NCBI GenBank assembly: GCA_963971225.1
Contig: OZ020269.1
Location: 29,305,783 to 29,369,782, forward strand
DNA length: 64,000 nt
DNA from: Melieria omissa
Taxonomy: Eukaryota; Arthropoda; Insecta; Diptera; Ulidiidae
Direction of reading: 5' to 3'
In this document: positions 12,609-24,850 of the stretch, piece by piece
How the letters are laid out: the number at the start of each line of letters is the position of its first letter
How positions within the stretch are numbered: position 1 is the first letter of the stretch
Notes under the pieces: generated by a model
Told to the model about the DNA's origin: nothing
The model's database searches: none
What the model saw: only the letters and a program-made list of their open reading frames with translations
Position numbers and translations under genes: made by a program

Positions 12609-12653
12609 CCACAGATACCTCATCAATGTTAACTCTTGATGAGTTATCTGTGG
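12609..12653. repeat. 18-bp near-perfect inverted repeat (hairpin)
   Basis: Arms at 12609-12626 and 12636-12653 are complementary except at one position, with a 9-nt loop. Both arms are next to GGCTCATC. No surrounding transcription unit is evident. Confidence 0.6.
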
Positions 12654-12750
12654 CTCATCATTAATTTAAATTTGCAATCCCTTTGTAAGTTAAAATGTAA
12701 AACTAACAAAGAGGCCTTTCATATTTAGTTTTTAATTCAAGGATCAGGAA

Positions 12751-12895
12751 CAGTGGCTTACACAGTTTGAACCCTCAAAGCCCCCTTCCTCTCTCCAAAC
12801 AAAAATTGCAAGCACAAAATATGATTTCGAATGGTATTCGACTCAAAAGTTGTACGCAAATTCTCCCCCAAAATGAAAGCACGAGTGCGCCACTG
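12751..12895. mobile_element. Non-autonomous hAT element (145 bp)
   Basis: The element is bounded by an exact 8-bp direct repeat, ATCAGGAA (12743-12750 and 12896-12903), the hallmark hAT target duplication. Its ends are imperfect inverted repeats starting CAGTGGC. It has no coding capacity. A related fragment starts at 46117 (shared TTTGCGTACAACTTTTGAG). Confidence 0.8.
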
Positions 12896-12965
12896 ATCAG
12901 GAAAGTGATGCTGTTTAATTCTCAAACGCTCACTTCCTCATAAAAATCTTGTGTATTTTGCTATA

Positions 12966-13411
12966 AAGGCTATTTCGGCTGTATTTTTGGCCGAAACCAA
13001 AGCAGAATATTCGGCATAACAAAAATATTCGGACAAAAGCCAAAGCCGAATATTAGTAAAAATATTTCAAAGAAAAAACTGATCAAATTTTGTCGTTCTC
13101 TCTTTATTCATTTCTTTGTACCACTTAAGAATTAACAAAATATTTTGTATATATGTCTAAGAGTTCTAGTCTAAGAGTTCATTTTTTAACTAAAATTAAG
13201 CTGATCAAAGATCATTGTTACTATCAATCACAATCTTAATGCTCAACTAGCGATAAAACCCGATATTTGATAAAATACTTCGAAACAGCGCAAAATAACC
13301 TCCAGGGCGCAAACCTTCGGCTAAAGTATTCGGCTATTTTGCCTAAGCCGAAACAGATAATTTAAAATTGGCTTAATATCGAAGTCGAAATGAATATTCG
13401 GTCGGAGACTA
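12966..13411. mobile_element. Partial hAT-type element related to the 16.5-kb copy
   Basis: Repeated ATTCGGC/GCCGAA motifs fill both ends of this segment. Its right end ATTCGGTCGGAGACTA (13396-13411) is close to the reverse complement of the left terminus of the element at 16487 (TAGGGTCCGACCGAATATTC). The matching left terminus and a target duplication were not found, so it is probably truncated. Confidence 0.5.
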
Positions 13412-16400
13412 GTAGGTAGCAATGACTGCAAGTCGCTGAAACTCGCTTAAATATACTACTGTTTTGTTGTTGTTTCCTTGAAGAGATGTTCTCTACGTGG
13501 GAGAGAATGTTAAGCTTTGGAGTCACCCTGCATCGCCAAGATAGTACTTGATGCATTTCAGTCTCAGTGTTGCCAGATCAGGAAGATTTCCTCCTAGATT
13601 TAGGATATTCTTGGCCTTTAGGGGAATTTTTAGGGCGAAAGGAGATTTATATTTTATGTTAGGGGATTTTTCGGATCCTTAGTGGATTTGTGGGAAATTT
13701 TTGGATACCGAAGTATGATGTATTGGGAACACTGGCAACAAAATGCATTTTGGCTACTATTCTAAAAGTCAAAGCACCCTATTGTGTTAAAAATTGTTAA
13801 GCTTACAAAAAGTAAACTCGTTCTATCTCGTTCTCACTTATTGATGTCACAAGGAAATTCCGCCAAAAACGGCACTTTTATTTAATTAATTTGTTATATG
13901 TTTTGTTTCTGTTAAGCTTTTGTTGTTAAGCTGAAGGCTACAGTGAAAAAGTATATGTAGTTATATATTTTTATCAACTAGGACTCTAACCTGAGCTATA
14001 ATATTTAATATTATAGACTAAATAATTAATAATAATAATATTTTTATTTTTTTAGAAGTTTAATTCTTTTAAAACTATGCAAATTATAAAAAAAAAATTA
14101 GGAGATTTTTTAACTTTGGGGAGGAAATTTCAGAATTTTTTTTTAGATTTAGGAGAAAATCATTTCAGGTATCTCGCTACACCGTTCAGTATTTTTTCCG
14201 ACAGATCAGACTATTTTCCAAAGGAGATTCGACTTAGACTGCTTAGGAAGTTTCACACTTGTTTTCTTCACTGCAGCTTCTGCAGAAAGAAATCACTAAT
14301 CGGGGAATCCCTAATTTCGCTACGTGAGAAGTGACCCGTGATTACTGCCGTCAACCTAGAGACATTCATACAAGAATTAAACAGCAGATGGTTTCTTTTA
14401 CGGGAAATGTAGCATTGCCAAAATTTGCTATTAACCACAAATAACAACAAGAAATAAAAATTCGTTTTTGATTTTATGTTAAGAGAAGGTAGGTAGATTT
14501 ATGATTAATTTAACTTAATGGTCTTTCCTGGTTGTTCATAGACAAAGAAATGGAAATTATTCCATATAAACTTTTAGATGATGTGGCCAACACCTCTTGT
14601 CCTGAGAATTTACATTTGCAATTGTTTTGTGGCAAATTTAATAAAAAACCCAATTTTAAAGAATATATGTCGATCGATAGCAAAAATGGATGGAATGTAT
14701 ATATGTAATGTATATGTAAATATGTACGACAACTTGTTTTACATGTGCGATATGTGCTCCTGTACAGCCATTCAAAAGTCCTGGCATTGGCAACACTTAA
14801 CGTTAATTTGCGTAAACGAGAACACGTACAGCAAATTAAAGTTGATAAGTGAGCGACTGGCATATCAGACGCGAAATTTTTGCCGTAGTCGCAGCCGCAG
14901 CGCGTGGCTCTGGCGCCAACAACGAGCCGGCAACAATGCGCTTAGCGTGGCACGTGCTTTCACTCATAAAAGTTATGAAATAATTTTCGAAATATATTTA
15001 TTTATAAGAATATAACCCGAGGCAATGCTGCGGCGAACCAAAAACGCACAAAGACTGACGAGGCATACATGCGGAAGTTACCATCGCAATGTGAGTGTGC
15101 GTACATGTAAGATAAGTGCGCGTGTGTGTGCGTGCCATAATGTGTGCGCATGCGCATGAAGATGAAGCGCGCGATTTTAAATCCATTTTTATCATAATTT
15201 GCTGAAAGCGGCAGAGTGACGCCGGCATTGTTGGCAGCTGGCAGCCATTTTAACAATGCATGTGAAATGCGAGCACGCGAGTGTGTGCGTCTGTGTGTGT
15301 GTGTGCGTGCGTAATGTAATATGACAGATAACAAATCCCAGCAAGAACGCACACAGCCCGACATAAGAAACAACTTGACACTCTCTGATTTCTGATGTGC
15401 ATCGAGTGGCAGCGTGTTGACGGCGTAAGTAAATTACAAAACAATAACAATAAAAATGCATTTATCTGTTTGAACATTGTAAAAATGTGTTTGGATTTTC
15501 CTTTGACTTTTTACTGCATAAAGAACTCCAATAACAGTGCTGTCAGCAGTTCATTAAATATTTTGTTCGTGCAATACTTTTCATTGCTTTGCACAAAACG
15601 CTGCATTGTTTCCCATTTCGTTTTACACTCTGTCGTACAAATTCGTTTATAACTGAATTGTGTTGCCATTGTTGTTGCAATAAAAACCAAATAATGTCTT
15701 TTGGTTGTTATTTCATTCGTCCAGCGCAAGTTGTTGTTGCTGCTGTGCATTTTATGCTTAGCGTAAAATCAAAATATTTACAACCGACATAAAAACTATA
15801 CAAAGTTATTTGTCGCTCTGTCGTCACTTAAACGCCAATAAAAACGCAGTCCATTTTCCATCATTTCAACGGCACTTCCGCTCGATTTATTGCGCGCATT
15901 CGGCGAATTTTTGTGGCTTTGCGCAAGCAGCCAAAGCAACAAACGCAAGAAATGAAAAGAAAAAATGAAAATAAAAATGAAATGAGCGAGTGAAATTCTA
16001 TCTTTTAAATGTAATAAACATTTATCTTAGCGGATTCGTTTTAGCGGGTTTTTTGTATTCTGTGGCACGCAACAAGCAGTCAAGACAGACAGACAGACGG
16101 ACACAGCGACAGCACAAACACGCAGCGGCAGTCGTGTTGCTGCAGCGAACAACACATAAAGAATAACTTTGTAAAGAAACGAAATAAAATTGTAAAATTT
16201 GTTGGGAAATGTTTTTGCGATTTCCGACCAGCAAAAATATCTTTTCAAGTTGGCTATTTTGATTTTAGAATTTGCGGCCTTTTAAGTGCCGTTCAACTTG
16301 TGCGTGTGTGTGTGTGTGTGTGCAATTGCAAGAAGCTCCAAGTGGAAGTGGACAGAAAACGAACAAAAAAACAAAAACAATATGAAAGAAAGAAGAAGAA

Positions 16401-16478
16401 AAAGATTCAAGTAAGAGGAAGTCAAACCACTCAGTGTGGGTTGAAGCAGTTTTGCAGGGCTTGAAGTAAAAAAACACT
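13412..16478. other. Non-coding stretch with GT/CA repeats
   Basis: No supportable gene. From 13560 to 14340 the sequence is AT-rich with many TTAGGGGATTTT-like words and poly-T tracts; it may be a decayed repeat. GT/CA microsatellites lie near 15119-15133, 15283-15311 and 16303-16322. Around 14880-15400 and 15830-16150 the G+C content rises. Overlapping ORFs on both strands there are products of the CA/GT runs. Confidence 0.55.
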
Positions 16479-16486
16479 GTAAAAAC

Positions 16487-17171
16487 TAGGGTCCGACCGA
16501 ATATTCGGTTTCGACCTAAATATTTGGTTTCGGTTTCAAATATTTTTTAGTTTTGGCTTAATTCTGGCATTCAAGTTAATTTCTGAGCTTTAATGTATTC
16601 AGAGACCTATAGTAGAATTTTATGGCGAATATTTTTGTGGTACATTTTGTCCTTAAAAAGTCCTGTTTTTCAGGACATTTTTGGCATTTTAGAAAAAAAA
16701 GAGTCGAATTGACCCATAAAAATAGGAGCTACAGGGTTAAAATGCTCCACAAAAATGTTCCTCGTAGTGTTTTACGACAAATTGCTGAACACATCATATA
16801 CCTAAAATGTGATGTTACATGGGTTTTGTATGCCAATTCACCATAAGAATGCGCGAAAAGGGGAAAACTTTGACCCCCTAAAAAAAAATTCAGAAGTAAA
16901 CTTTCAAAACGCCGATACACGTATATTTGTTTTTGGTCCCCTCTGCCAGAATCCGTTGTCAGAACCTTGTTTTTTGTTTTTGTTGTGCAGTGTAATTTGT
17001 TTTTATTTATTTATGTTTGTTCTTTATTTACTTAAAGTTAAATTCTTTATTAAAAAAAATGCTTCATATAGTGATTTTTATTTCAACTAGAAAGTTTCGG
17101 TTTTGGCCGAATATTAAGAAAAAAACCGAAATTCGGTTTCGGTCCAAAAAAGTGGTTTCTTTCGGACTCTA
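16487..17171. mobile_element. Non-autonomous hAT element (685 bp)
   Basis: An exact 8-bp target duplication, GTAAAAAC, flanks the element at 16479-16486 and 17172-17179. The termini TAGGGTCCGACCGAA and TTCTTTCGGACTCTA (inverted) match at 12 of 15 positions. Both ends carry clustered CGGTTTCGG/CCGAAT words, as expected for subterminal transposase-binding repeats in hAT elements. The inside has no recognisable transposase, so it is non-autonomous. Confidence 0.85.
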
Positions 17172-17179
17172 GTAAAAAC

Positions 17180-20100
17180 ATATTTTTGCTTCTCCATAAA
17201 AAAAAAAATAACTTACTATAAAATTATTTTCGGTTCCTGAACACGAAACTGAAACAAATTCTAACTGGACTTTGTGGATCTAGCGAGTATTATAAGGTAA
17301 ATAAATATTAAAACAACACTTGATCATTGGAGATAGAAGGTGCCAGGATATAATAAGGTTCACAACACTCATCCTTGGACCGTAAAATGTACAAATTATT
17401 CTATATCAGCTCTTCGGTGTTTTAGAGACTCAAACTGGAAAGAAAGCATACGTCAACAACTAAAGAAAACTTGCTTTCTTTGGTTCAAAACTTCCTCAGC
17501 TCCTATTCGAATTTATCGGGAATATGCTAGTTAAATGTTTGTTCTCAAATTTTAAGGATACACAAGGCATATTGTCTGCAGCTGTTATCCATGTAAATTT
17601 TCTATACTTGTCACTGCACATTCTTTGAATTTGCACTGAATTTGCAGCTCGAGAAATGCAACAACTGCTACAGCAAAATGTTGCTGATAGAGCACAAAGT
17701 CGCTACAGTGGAATTTTTTGCGTGTTGGCTAGTGAGCAGCTCACAACTGGCAACTTGAAATTAGAAATTTGAAAATAATAAAGGCGAACTGAAAATTCAG
17801 CTTCCCAACTCTAAGAACAAATAACACAAAGCAAATTTGATAGTGGGCGGGGGGAAAGTAGAGAATTGAACCGACAAAGGAAATGAAGTGCAAGTTTATT
17901 GCGTAGCCAACAAAACAAGGAAGCACACATACATTCAAATGCCATCTACAGTTACAGTATTAAGCTTTGTGCAATTTTGTTGTGTTGGTTTTTGTTGTCG
18001 GAGCTGCATTGTCTGCACAAAACATACTGTGGAAAGCAAAGTCGAAAACGCAACAACCTCAAACAACTTAAAAAAAATGAACATACAAAAATTTTTACCA
18101 AAGCAGCAACAACAACAGCAACCGGATAAGGAGACCAACTTTTGCATTAAGGCTTAAAGTAGAGAAGTAAAACAATGCAATGTAAACGTGCACGTAAAAA
18201 AATGTCTGGTGAATTGTTGGGCTAAATATCTTTGTGTGTGTGGGGAAAAGATAGGAGGAAAAAGAAATTTCTATGCAAAGAAGAAGAAATGGAGTAAGGA
18301 TTGTTGTTCAATGACTGTTAAGTTTTTGATAATGTCTACTATCTTTGTTTTCATAGATTTAAACTTGGGTCATTTTCAGAACGATGGTTTTATTCTCAGT
18401 AAGAATTCTTTATTTCTTCTAATCATTCTTTCTACATAAAGTACTACTTTCTTTTCTTTCAAATTTTGCGAAAAAATTGGTTGAGCGATTAAATATGAAG
18501 GAATTTGGAAAAATTAAATTTTTTGAGAGCGTGAGAGATCGAAGTAAACATCTGATCTGACAGATTTAAGTAAACATCTGATTGGTTATTCAGAGATTTG
18601 ACAGATTCAGGAAACCATCTGATAGTTTCTTGGTATGAAAGTGAGACCCATTTACTTTATAATATTTTACAAAAAGCAATGGAAAGCTCATGACTGCTCA
18701 AACTATTTTGGATTGGGAATAAAATTAATTCGGTTTTATTATGGTTTTTCGCTTTTGACATGTGATAGCTGTCACTTTAAGCTTACTTTAGATTTGCTGG
18801 CAGTTTTGGTTCCAGTTGTTAATTTAGTGTAATTTTGAAATGGATGTCATCGATGTGGTGCAGCATGCGGCGGCTCTTTTGAATCTCTTTGACTGTTCGC
18901 CATGTTAATTTAATATTTGTAGGAAATATTTTCAAACTTATAATCTCTAGTAAATTTATTTCCTAAATGAACATTGTAAACATTTTACATAGAAACTTGA
19001 ATTGGTTTTTTTTAAAGCTTTATAATTTTACTCACATGACGAAAGTCTTCTTTCAGTCTTCAGGCATTGCCCGCTTTCATTTAAGTATCAAATTTCATCA
19101 ACGTTTTTCTCGGTGTACGTGGCCTTGGTTGGCTGCATGGAGGTGTTTGTAGATGCAAAATAAAATGAAAAATACAACAAGAAAGGATGAGAATCATAAT
19201 CCTTGAAGTTAGTTTGTTATTCGCAAGTGCGGCAAAGTGAAAATGAAGATGATGTTTAAGATTTTTGTTGGTTTTTTGCTCGCCTCGCGCAACGCTTGGC
19301 GCCTGTGGCTGCAGTTGTTGTTGCTGGTGTTGCTGCTGCGGTTGCGGGTGCCGGTTAAATGAGAAAAGCGTGAAAGTAAAATATTTTCACTACCTCAAGT
19401 GTGTTGTTTTTCATTATGCTTCACTGTACTGCACTCTGTGCCGCACGGCGTTGCCACTTTGCGGACGTTAATTTAAAAACTAAACAGCACAAGCAGCGTC
19501 GACGACCGGCTGTGCGGCGAATGCGGCAGGAGGCGAGCAAAGTAAATTTTGTAACTGACACTTGGTGGCGGCGGTGTCGACGACGGCGTTGGACTTGAGT
19601 GCAGCGCAATTTTTTCTCCCATTTCGTTTTGGTTTTTTTCCTTTCGTCCGCGCGCAATATGGCCATAAATTGCATTATCCTGATCTGACCTGGTCGGGCG
19701 CGTTCTGGTCTGGTCGGCTGTGGCCGCGACCAGTGGCCAGTGGCACGAGGGTGGCACACTTTTTACGTGTGCACAGCGTCGCGCTTGAGCGCTTGAGCAG
19801 CGCGACCCGTCGAGCAACACTGGCAGGGGCCGATATTCTAGAATAAGTTAATTTCTTCCCTTAGCCGCGCAGCCACGCGCTGTTTGACTTGGCAGCTCGC
19901 GTAGCTGACCGAGTGCGGCAGAAACTAAACAAACTTTCGCCGTTTGTGGTCGGCGGCGGTCATGCTTGGCCGCAGCGTGTGCGGTGCGGTGCGGTGTGCT
20001 ATTCTTTCAATTTCCAATGCTGCTCGCTCCAACGTTGGCGGAAGGACATTTTAGCGCTCGAGTTCTGGCGGTTTTTTTTGGGTGGCTTTTGTTGTTGTTG

Positions 20101-20455
20101 GTTTAATTTGCTTGCATGTTAAAGTTGTCGGATTTTGCTCATCGAGTGACCTGGCGCGGGCAGCAGCGTAATTAGCCGTCGTTGTTTTGCAGCGCAATTG
20201 ATTGACGGTCGCCGTCACCCTCGACGCTCGACGCTGTTGTGCCTCATTGGTTGTTGTTTTCAATTTGCCATCGATCGAGCGGAGCAGTTCTATTTTTTTC
20301 TTAATAATGTTTGGTGGGCGTTGTGCAGTGTATGGAACTTGTTTAACAGTTAATTGATTGGCCTATGTTGTTGTTGTTATATCGGTTGTATTTGTATTTG
20401 TTGCATGGTGACTGATTGATTGATTGATTGGTTAATTAAATTTAAATTCAAGTAT
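17180..20455. other. Non-coding stretch
   Basis: No supportable gene. A short near-duplication of GTAAACATCTGAT occurs at about 18545-18585. From 19300 to 20280 the DNA is G+C-rich with several overlapping frames on both strands, none with a recognisable domain. It could contain a promoter or an untranslated exon. An ATTG tetranucleotide run lies at about 20412-20430. Confidence 0.5.
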
Positions 20456-20459
20456 TGCT

Positions 20460-22055
20460 GACCAAATGGCCGTGACAGAGGGGTTTGTAGGATAAAAAGA
20501 GAAAGAGAACAGGGGGAAGGGGAATAGGAAGAAGTAAGAAAGATTAGAGTATTTTATGAGTCGATACAAAAAAGATGAATTAAGGTCAAAACAAAAATAA
20601 TAGAAATAGGAGAGCTCAATAATCTAGAAAGATAACAAAAACAATTTATGAAACAAATGGGAGAACAGAAAGGAGAAGAGAAGAAAAAAAGAAAAAAAGA
20701 AAACGTTAAAGAAAAGAAGAAAAAGACTAAGAATACAAAGAAAAAAGAAGCACGAAAATAAAAAGAAAACAAGAATGGAAAAGTAAAAAGGAGGAGAAAA
20801 AAGAAGCAAACGAATAAGAAAAAGAAAAAGAGTACAGAATGAGAAGAAGAAGAAGAAGTGGAAGAAGAAGTATGAAAGAGAAAAATTATTGGAGTATTTT
20901 ATAAGTAAAAAAAGATGAAGTAGGTTCGAAACAAAAATAGTTGAAATAAGAGAGCTAAAAATTCTAAACAGATAGCAAAAACATTTCTATGAAACAAACG
21001 CAAGAACATGTAAGAGAAGAAAAAAGAAAAAGGTAAAATAAATAGAAAAAAAGAAAAGGACTAAGAAAACGAAGAAAAAAGAAGCACAAAATAAAAAGAA
21101 AACAAGAAAAGAAAAGTAAAAAGGAGGAGAAAAGAAGAAGAAAAGGACTAAGAAAACGAAGAAAAAAGAAGCACAAAAATATAAAGAAAACAAGATAAGA
21201 AAAGTAAAAAGGAGGAGAAAAGAAGAAGAAAATTAGTAAGAAAAAGAAAAAGGAGTACAAAAGAAGAAAACAAAAAAATCAAATGCAGAAAAGGGGAGAT
21301 AATGAAGAAGAACCATAAGAAGGAGAAACAGAATAAGCACAAGAAGAAAAACAGAGAGATAAGGAAAAGAGGTGGAATAATTAGAACATGGAAACAAAAA
21401 TAACGAAGAAGTAGAACATGCAAAACAGCAGAAGAAGTGCAAAGGGATAAAAGGAAAGGCACCGGAGAAAGATTGGCATGAAAAAAGATAAAAACATACG
21501 ACGAATAAAACAGTAATTGTAGATTAGATTAGGATTAGAAAAAAAGAGATAGAAAAAATAAGAGAACGAAATATAGAATTGAAAGAAAACATAAAGAAAG
21601 ACAGCAAACTTGCCGAATAAAGTATAAGTAGTCGTTAATATTAAAGATAAAAAATAAGAAGGATTGAGAGAACGAAATATAGAAAAATTGAAAAGAAGCA
21701 TAAAAGAAAATAGGACAATCGACGAATATAATATAAATTATAAATAAGTTGAAAAGATGAAAAACAAAAAGGATTGAGAGAGCTAAAAATGGAATTGAAA
21801 ATGAAAAAAATAAGAGAAAAGAAGGGAACAAAATGAAAATATGAAATTATGCAAGAATGAGATGAGAGGAGATTATATGGCGCTAGAAAGGAGAGAGGCG
21901 AGAAAGAGAGAGAGAGGCGTAAAGCAAAAAGCCCAAAAAAGGAGAATCGAAATTTTGTGCGTAAGATAAAAAGATTTAACTAAAAAAAAATAAAATTAAA
22001 GAAAATAAGATAAAAATAAAAAAAAAACCTTAAGTAAAACAAAGTAAAAAAAAAC
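20460..22055 (+). repeat. Polypurine (A/G) block with internal duplications
   Basis: About 1.6 kb of the plus strand is overwhelmingly A and G, with very little C or T. A diverged duplication is visible: the segment around 20547-20683 (AGTATTTTATGAGT, then AAAAAGATGAA, AGAGCTCAATAATCTA, ATGAAACAAAT) recurs at about 20890-21027, an offset near 340 bp. A further repeat of period about 106-110 bp starts at 21561, 21667 and 21777 with AGAGAACG/AGAGAGCT. Phe/Leu/Ser-rich minus-strand ORFs here are by-products of the skew. Confidence 0.8.
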
Positions 22056-23182
22056 ATAATAAAATAAAATAAAATAAAATAAAATAAAATAAAATAAAAT
22101 AAAATAAAATAAAATAAAATAAGATAAAAATAAAAAAAAATTAAGTAAAACGAAACATAATAAAATAAAATGAAATAAATAAAATAAAATAAAATAAAAT
22201 AAAATAAAATAAAATAAAATAAAATAAATAAAACAAAATAAAATAAAATAAAATAAAATAAAATAAAATAAAATAAAATAAAGTAAAATAAAATAAAATA
22301 AAATAAAATAAAATAAAATAAAATAAAATAAAATAAAATAAAATAAAATAAAATAAAATAAAATAAAATAAAATAAAACAAAACAAAACAAAATAAAATA
22401 AAATAAAATAAAATGAAATAAAATAAAATAAAATAAAATAAAATAAAATAAAATAAAATAAAATAAAATAAAATAAAATAAAATAAAACATAATGTAATA
22501 AAATAAAAAAAAGTAAAATAAAATAAAATAAAATAAAATAAAATAAAATAAAATAAAATCAAATAAAATAAAATACAATAAAATAAAATAAAATAAGATA
22601 AAAATAAAAAATTAAATTAAGTAAAAAAAACAAAACAAAATAAAATAACATAAAATAACATAAAATAAAATAAAATAAAATAAAATAAAATAAAGTAAGA
22701 TAAAATAAAATAAAATAAGATAAAAATAAAAAATAAAATTAAGTAAAAAAACAAAACAAAATAAAATAACATAAAATAACATAAAATAAAATAAAATAAA
22801 ATAAAATAAAATAAAATAAAATAAATTAAAATAAAATAAAATAAAATAAAATAAAATAAAATAAAATAACATAACATAAAATAACATAAAATAAAATAAA
22901 ATAAAGTAAGATAAAATAAAATAAAATAAGATAAAAATAAAAAATAAAATTAAGTAAAAAAACAAAACAAAATAAAATAACATAAAATAAAATAAAATAA
23001 AATAAAATTAAGTAAAAAAAACAAAATAAAATAAAATAAAATAAAATAAAATAAAATAAAAAAAATAAAATAAATTAAAAATAAAACAAAATAAAATAAA
23101 ATAAAATAAAATAAAATAAAATAAAATAAAATAAAATAAAATAAAATAAAATAAAATAAATTAAATGAAAATAAAATAAAAT
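22056..23182 (+). repeat. Long TAAAA pentanucleotide array (about 1.1 kb)
   Basis: The region is built almost entirely of TAAAA units. It is punctuated by a recurring interrupting cassette, AAGATAAAAATAAAAA, usually followed by TTAAGTAAAA and CAAAACAAAA, at about 22006, 22121, 22595, 22717 and 22928. The array therefore has a second, longer level of repetition. The opposite strand encodes only poly-(ILFYF) frames, which are artefacts. Confidence 0.95.
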
Positions 23183-24699
23183 TGAAAACAAGAAAAGAAG
23201 AGAAAAAAGTAAGAAAGCTGTAAGAACTGGCAAGAATATGTAAGCAACTATATAACATATTTTTCCTAACTTTAAAAAAATATTTCCTGCATGCTAACGT
23301 AATAATTGCCGAAAATTGTGTCTCAATGTCCTTAATTTCTAATTTTCCCTAATTCTTCGAAAACGTATCTTTGGCTCCTTCACATCACAACCTTCTAAAG
23401 TTAAGCTCAAATTTCTGAAAATGGTTGCCGTGTCAAGCGGCAAATAGTTTTCCAATTAAAAAGTTAATTGCCTACTTGTCTCGGTCGGTGGTCCATAGAT
23501 TGCAGTGCTTTATTGAATTTCCTCACAGCACACACGCAGTGCATCCAGTTCGCTCAGCACGTTACTGCAAACTTTCAACTTGCATTTGAGTTTTAAAGCA
23601 GCTCGTCGATAATTTATTACATTGTCTTCCGCTCTGATGCAATTTATAGCCAACACTTTGTAGAGGATAATTACAAGTTGGTCCTAAGTCAATTGCTAAT
23701 AAAATTTGTTACACATTTGTTGCGCACTCGCACCCACACAGCTGCATGTGCACATGCACACCCCCAGCGAGCGCTCCGAGGCTCGTATGCTCCCACAACA
23801 AAGCCAACAACAACAACAACCATATTTACAACACACCAAGCAGCCCTCGAGTGGCCTTCAGTTTTACATGCGAAAGTTGTTTCTCAATTAGTAGCACGCA
23901 ACGCTGCAAACAAACCCGAAATTGAAGCGCAAACGACCCAATAGATGCGCATGTGTGCGTGCCTGCGTGAGTGTGTGTGTGTGCCAAACTGCCATTATTG
24001 ATTTTTGTCTGCTTGCTCTAATGCAGCCATAGACAAGCGAATCGTGTGTATGTGTGTGGCGGAGTGTTTGCACTTTGGCGGCTGACTCGTGTTTGGGCAA
24101 TAAATTTTTGTAGGCTCCATTGTGCTCGGGGTTCACGCCTGCCGCAGTGCCGGTGTCGGGGCTTTGCTATTATCACGTACGACTATGGCGCCGGGCATGT
24201 TTAGGAGCGTCACCGCACACCAACCATTCCGCCGGGTCTTACGTGCTTATGGGTTCGCATTGTGTGCGTCTGTATACGCTCGAGTTTGCCGCTGCCGCAA
24301 CACATAATCGCTCGCAAGTATGGAGCGAAAGCGGGAGGGACAGAGTGGGCTGTGTTGAGTGAGGCGAGGACCAGCGTAAAGTGGCACACGCAGTGTTAGT
24401 GGATTTTTATTCTAAATCCGTAGATATGTATGAAAGGATTGAATTTTGCCGGTAGGCAAATATTGAACTTGTCAGTTGTACTTTTCAGCGACAGCACTGG
24501 CTATGATGACATTTTGATACTTTATGCAAAAAGATGATCGGTTTTTTTCACAGTTTTGTGGCGTAGGTGGTGGAAAGAGTTGAAAAATGTATGCGGGTTT
24601 CTTCTTTATTCAGTGTGGACTGGCATATCAGGTGAACATTAATGAAGGTAATAAAGTGAGTAAGAAGAAGTGAAATTAAAGGTAATTTTTAATTTAATT
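23183..24699. other. Non-coding stretch
   Basis: No supportable gene. CA/GT-rich patches lie at about 23720-23765 and 23955-24060. G+C-rich DNA fills about 24120-24380. Short ORFs on both strands have no recognisable domain. Confidence 0.5.
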
Positions 24700-24766
24700 T
24701 CCACTGAATACACGGTCTTCCTCTTCGCTGTCAACTTCCAACTATCGCATCGGACACCTTTTTTGC
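24700..24766 (-). pseudogene. Short RTE-type LINE relic (C-terminal tail)
   Basis: The sequence resembles 32010-32070, part of the RTE relic described below: both have GGTCTTCCT followed by a TCAACTTCCAACTAT/TCGACCTTCAATTAT block and CGGACACCTTTT. On the minus strand it reads KVSDAIVGS, stop, QRRGRPCIQWK, matching the tail region (KVFDA-x-x-x-x-x-R-G-R-P) of these elements. Confidence 0.5.
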
Positions 24767-24842
24767 CGGAGCTTTTTCAGGAGGAAAAAATCGAAGAGTT
24801 CAGTTCAAAATCGTTTAAGTTCAGAACCGGTTCCTAGCTCTG
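24767..24842. mobile_element. Very short hAT-like MITE (76 bp)
   Basis: Flanking octamers TTTTTTGC (24759-24766) and TTTTTTAC (24843-24850) agree at 7 of 8 positions. The ends CGGAGCT and AGCTCTG are inverted repeats with one mismatch. The inside repeats GTTCAG and ends AGAACCGGTTCCTAGCTCTG. It lies within the RTE relic at 24700. Because the target is T-rich, the duplication alone is weak evidence. Confidence 0.45.
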
Positions 24843-24850
24843 TTTTTTAC

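Noticed and set aside
13567..13740. Possible small element with TGTTGCCAG inverted ends
   Set aside because: Only 9 bp of inverted repeat and no target duplication.
19421..20122. Overlapping basic and proline-rich ORFs on both strands
   Set aside because: G+C-rich DNA yields open frames in several phases. None has a domain, and they compete with each other.
20554..21831. Minus-strand Phe/Leu/Ser-rich ORFs resembling membrane proteins
   Set aside because: They mirror the polypurine strand bias. There is no start context or domain, and composition follows the DNA skew.
21980..23258. Long minus-strand ORFs rich in Ile-Leu-Phe-Tyr-Phe
   Set aside because: They are direct translations of the TAAAA array and purine-rich flank; the repeat has no stop in several frames.
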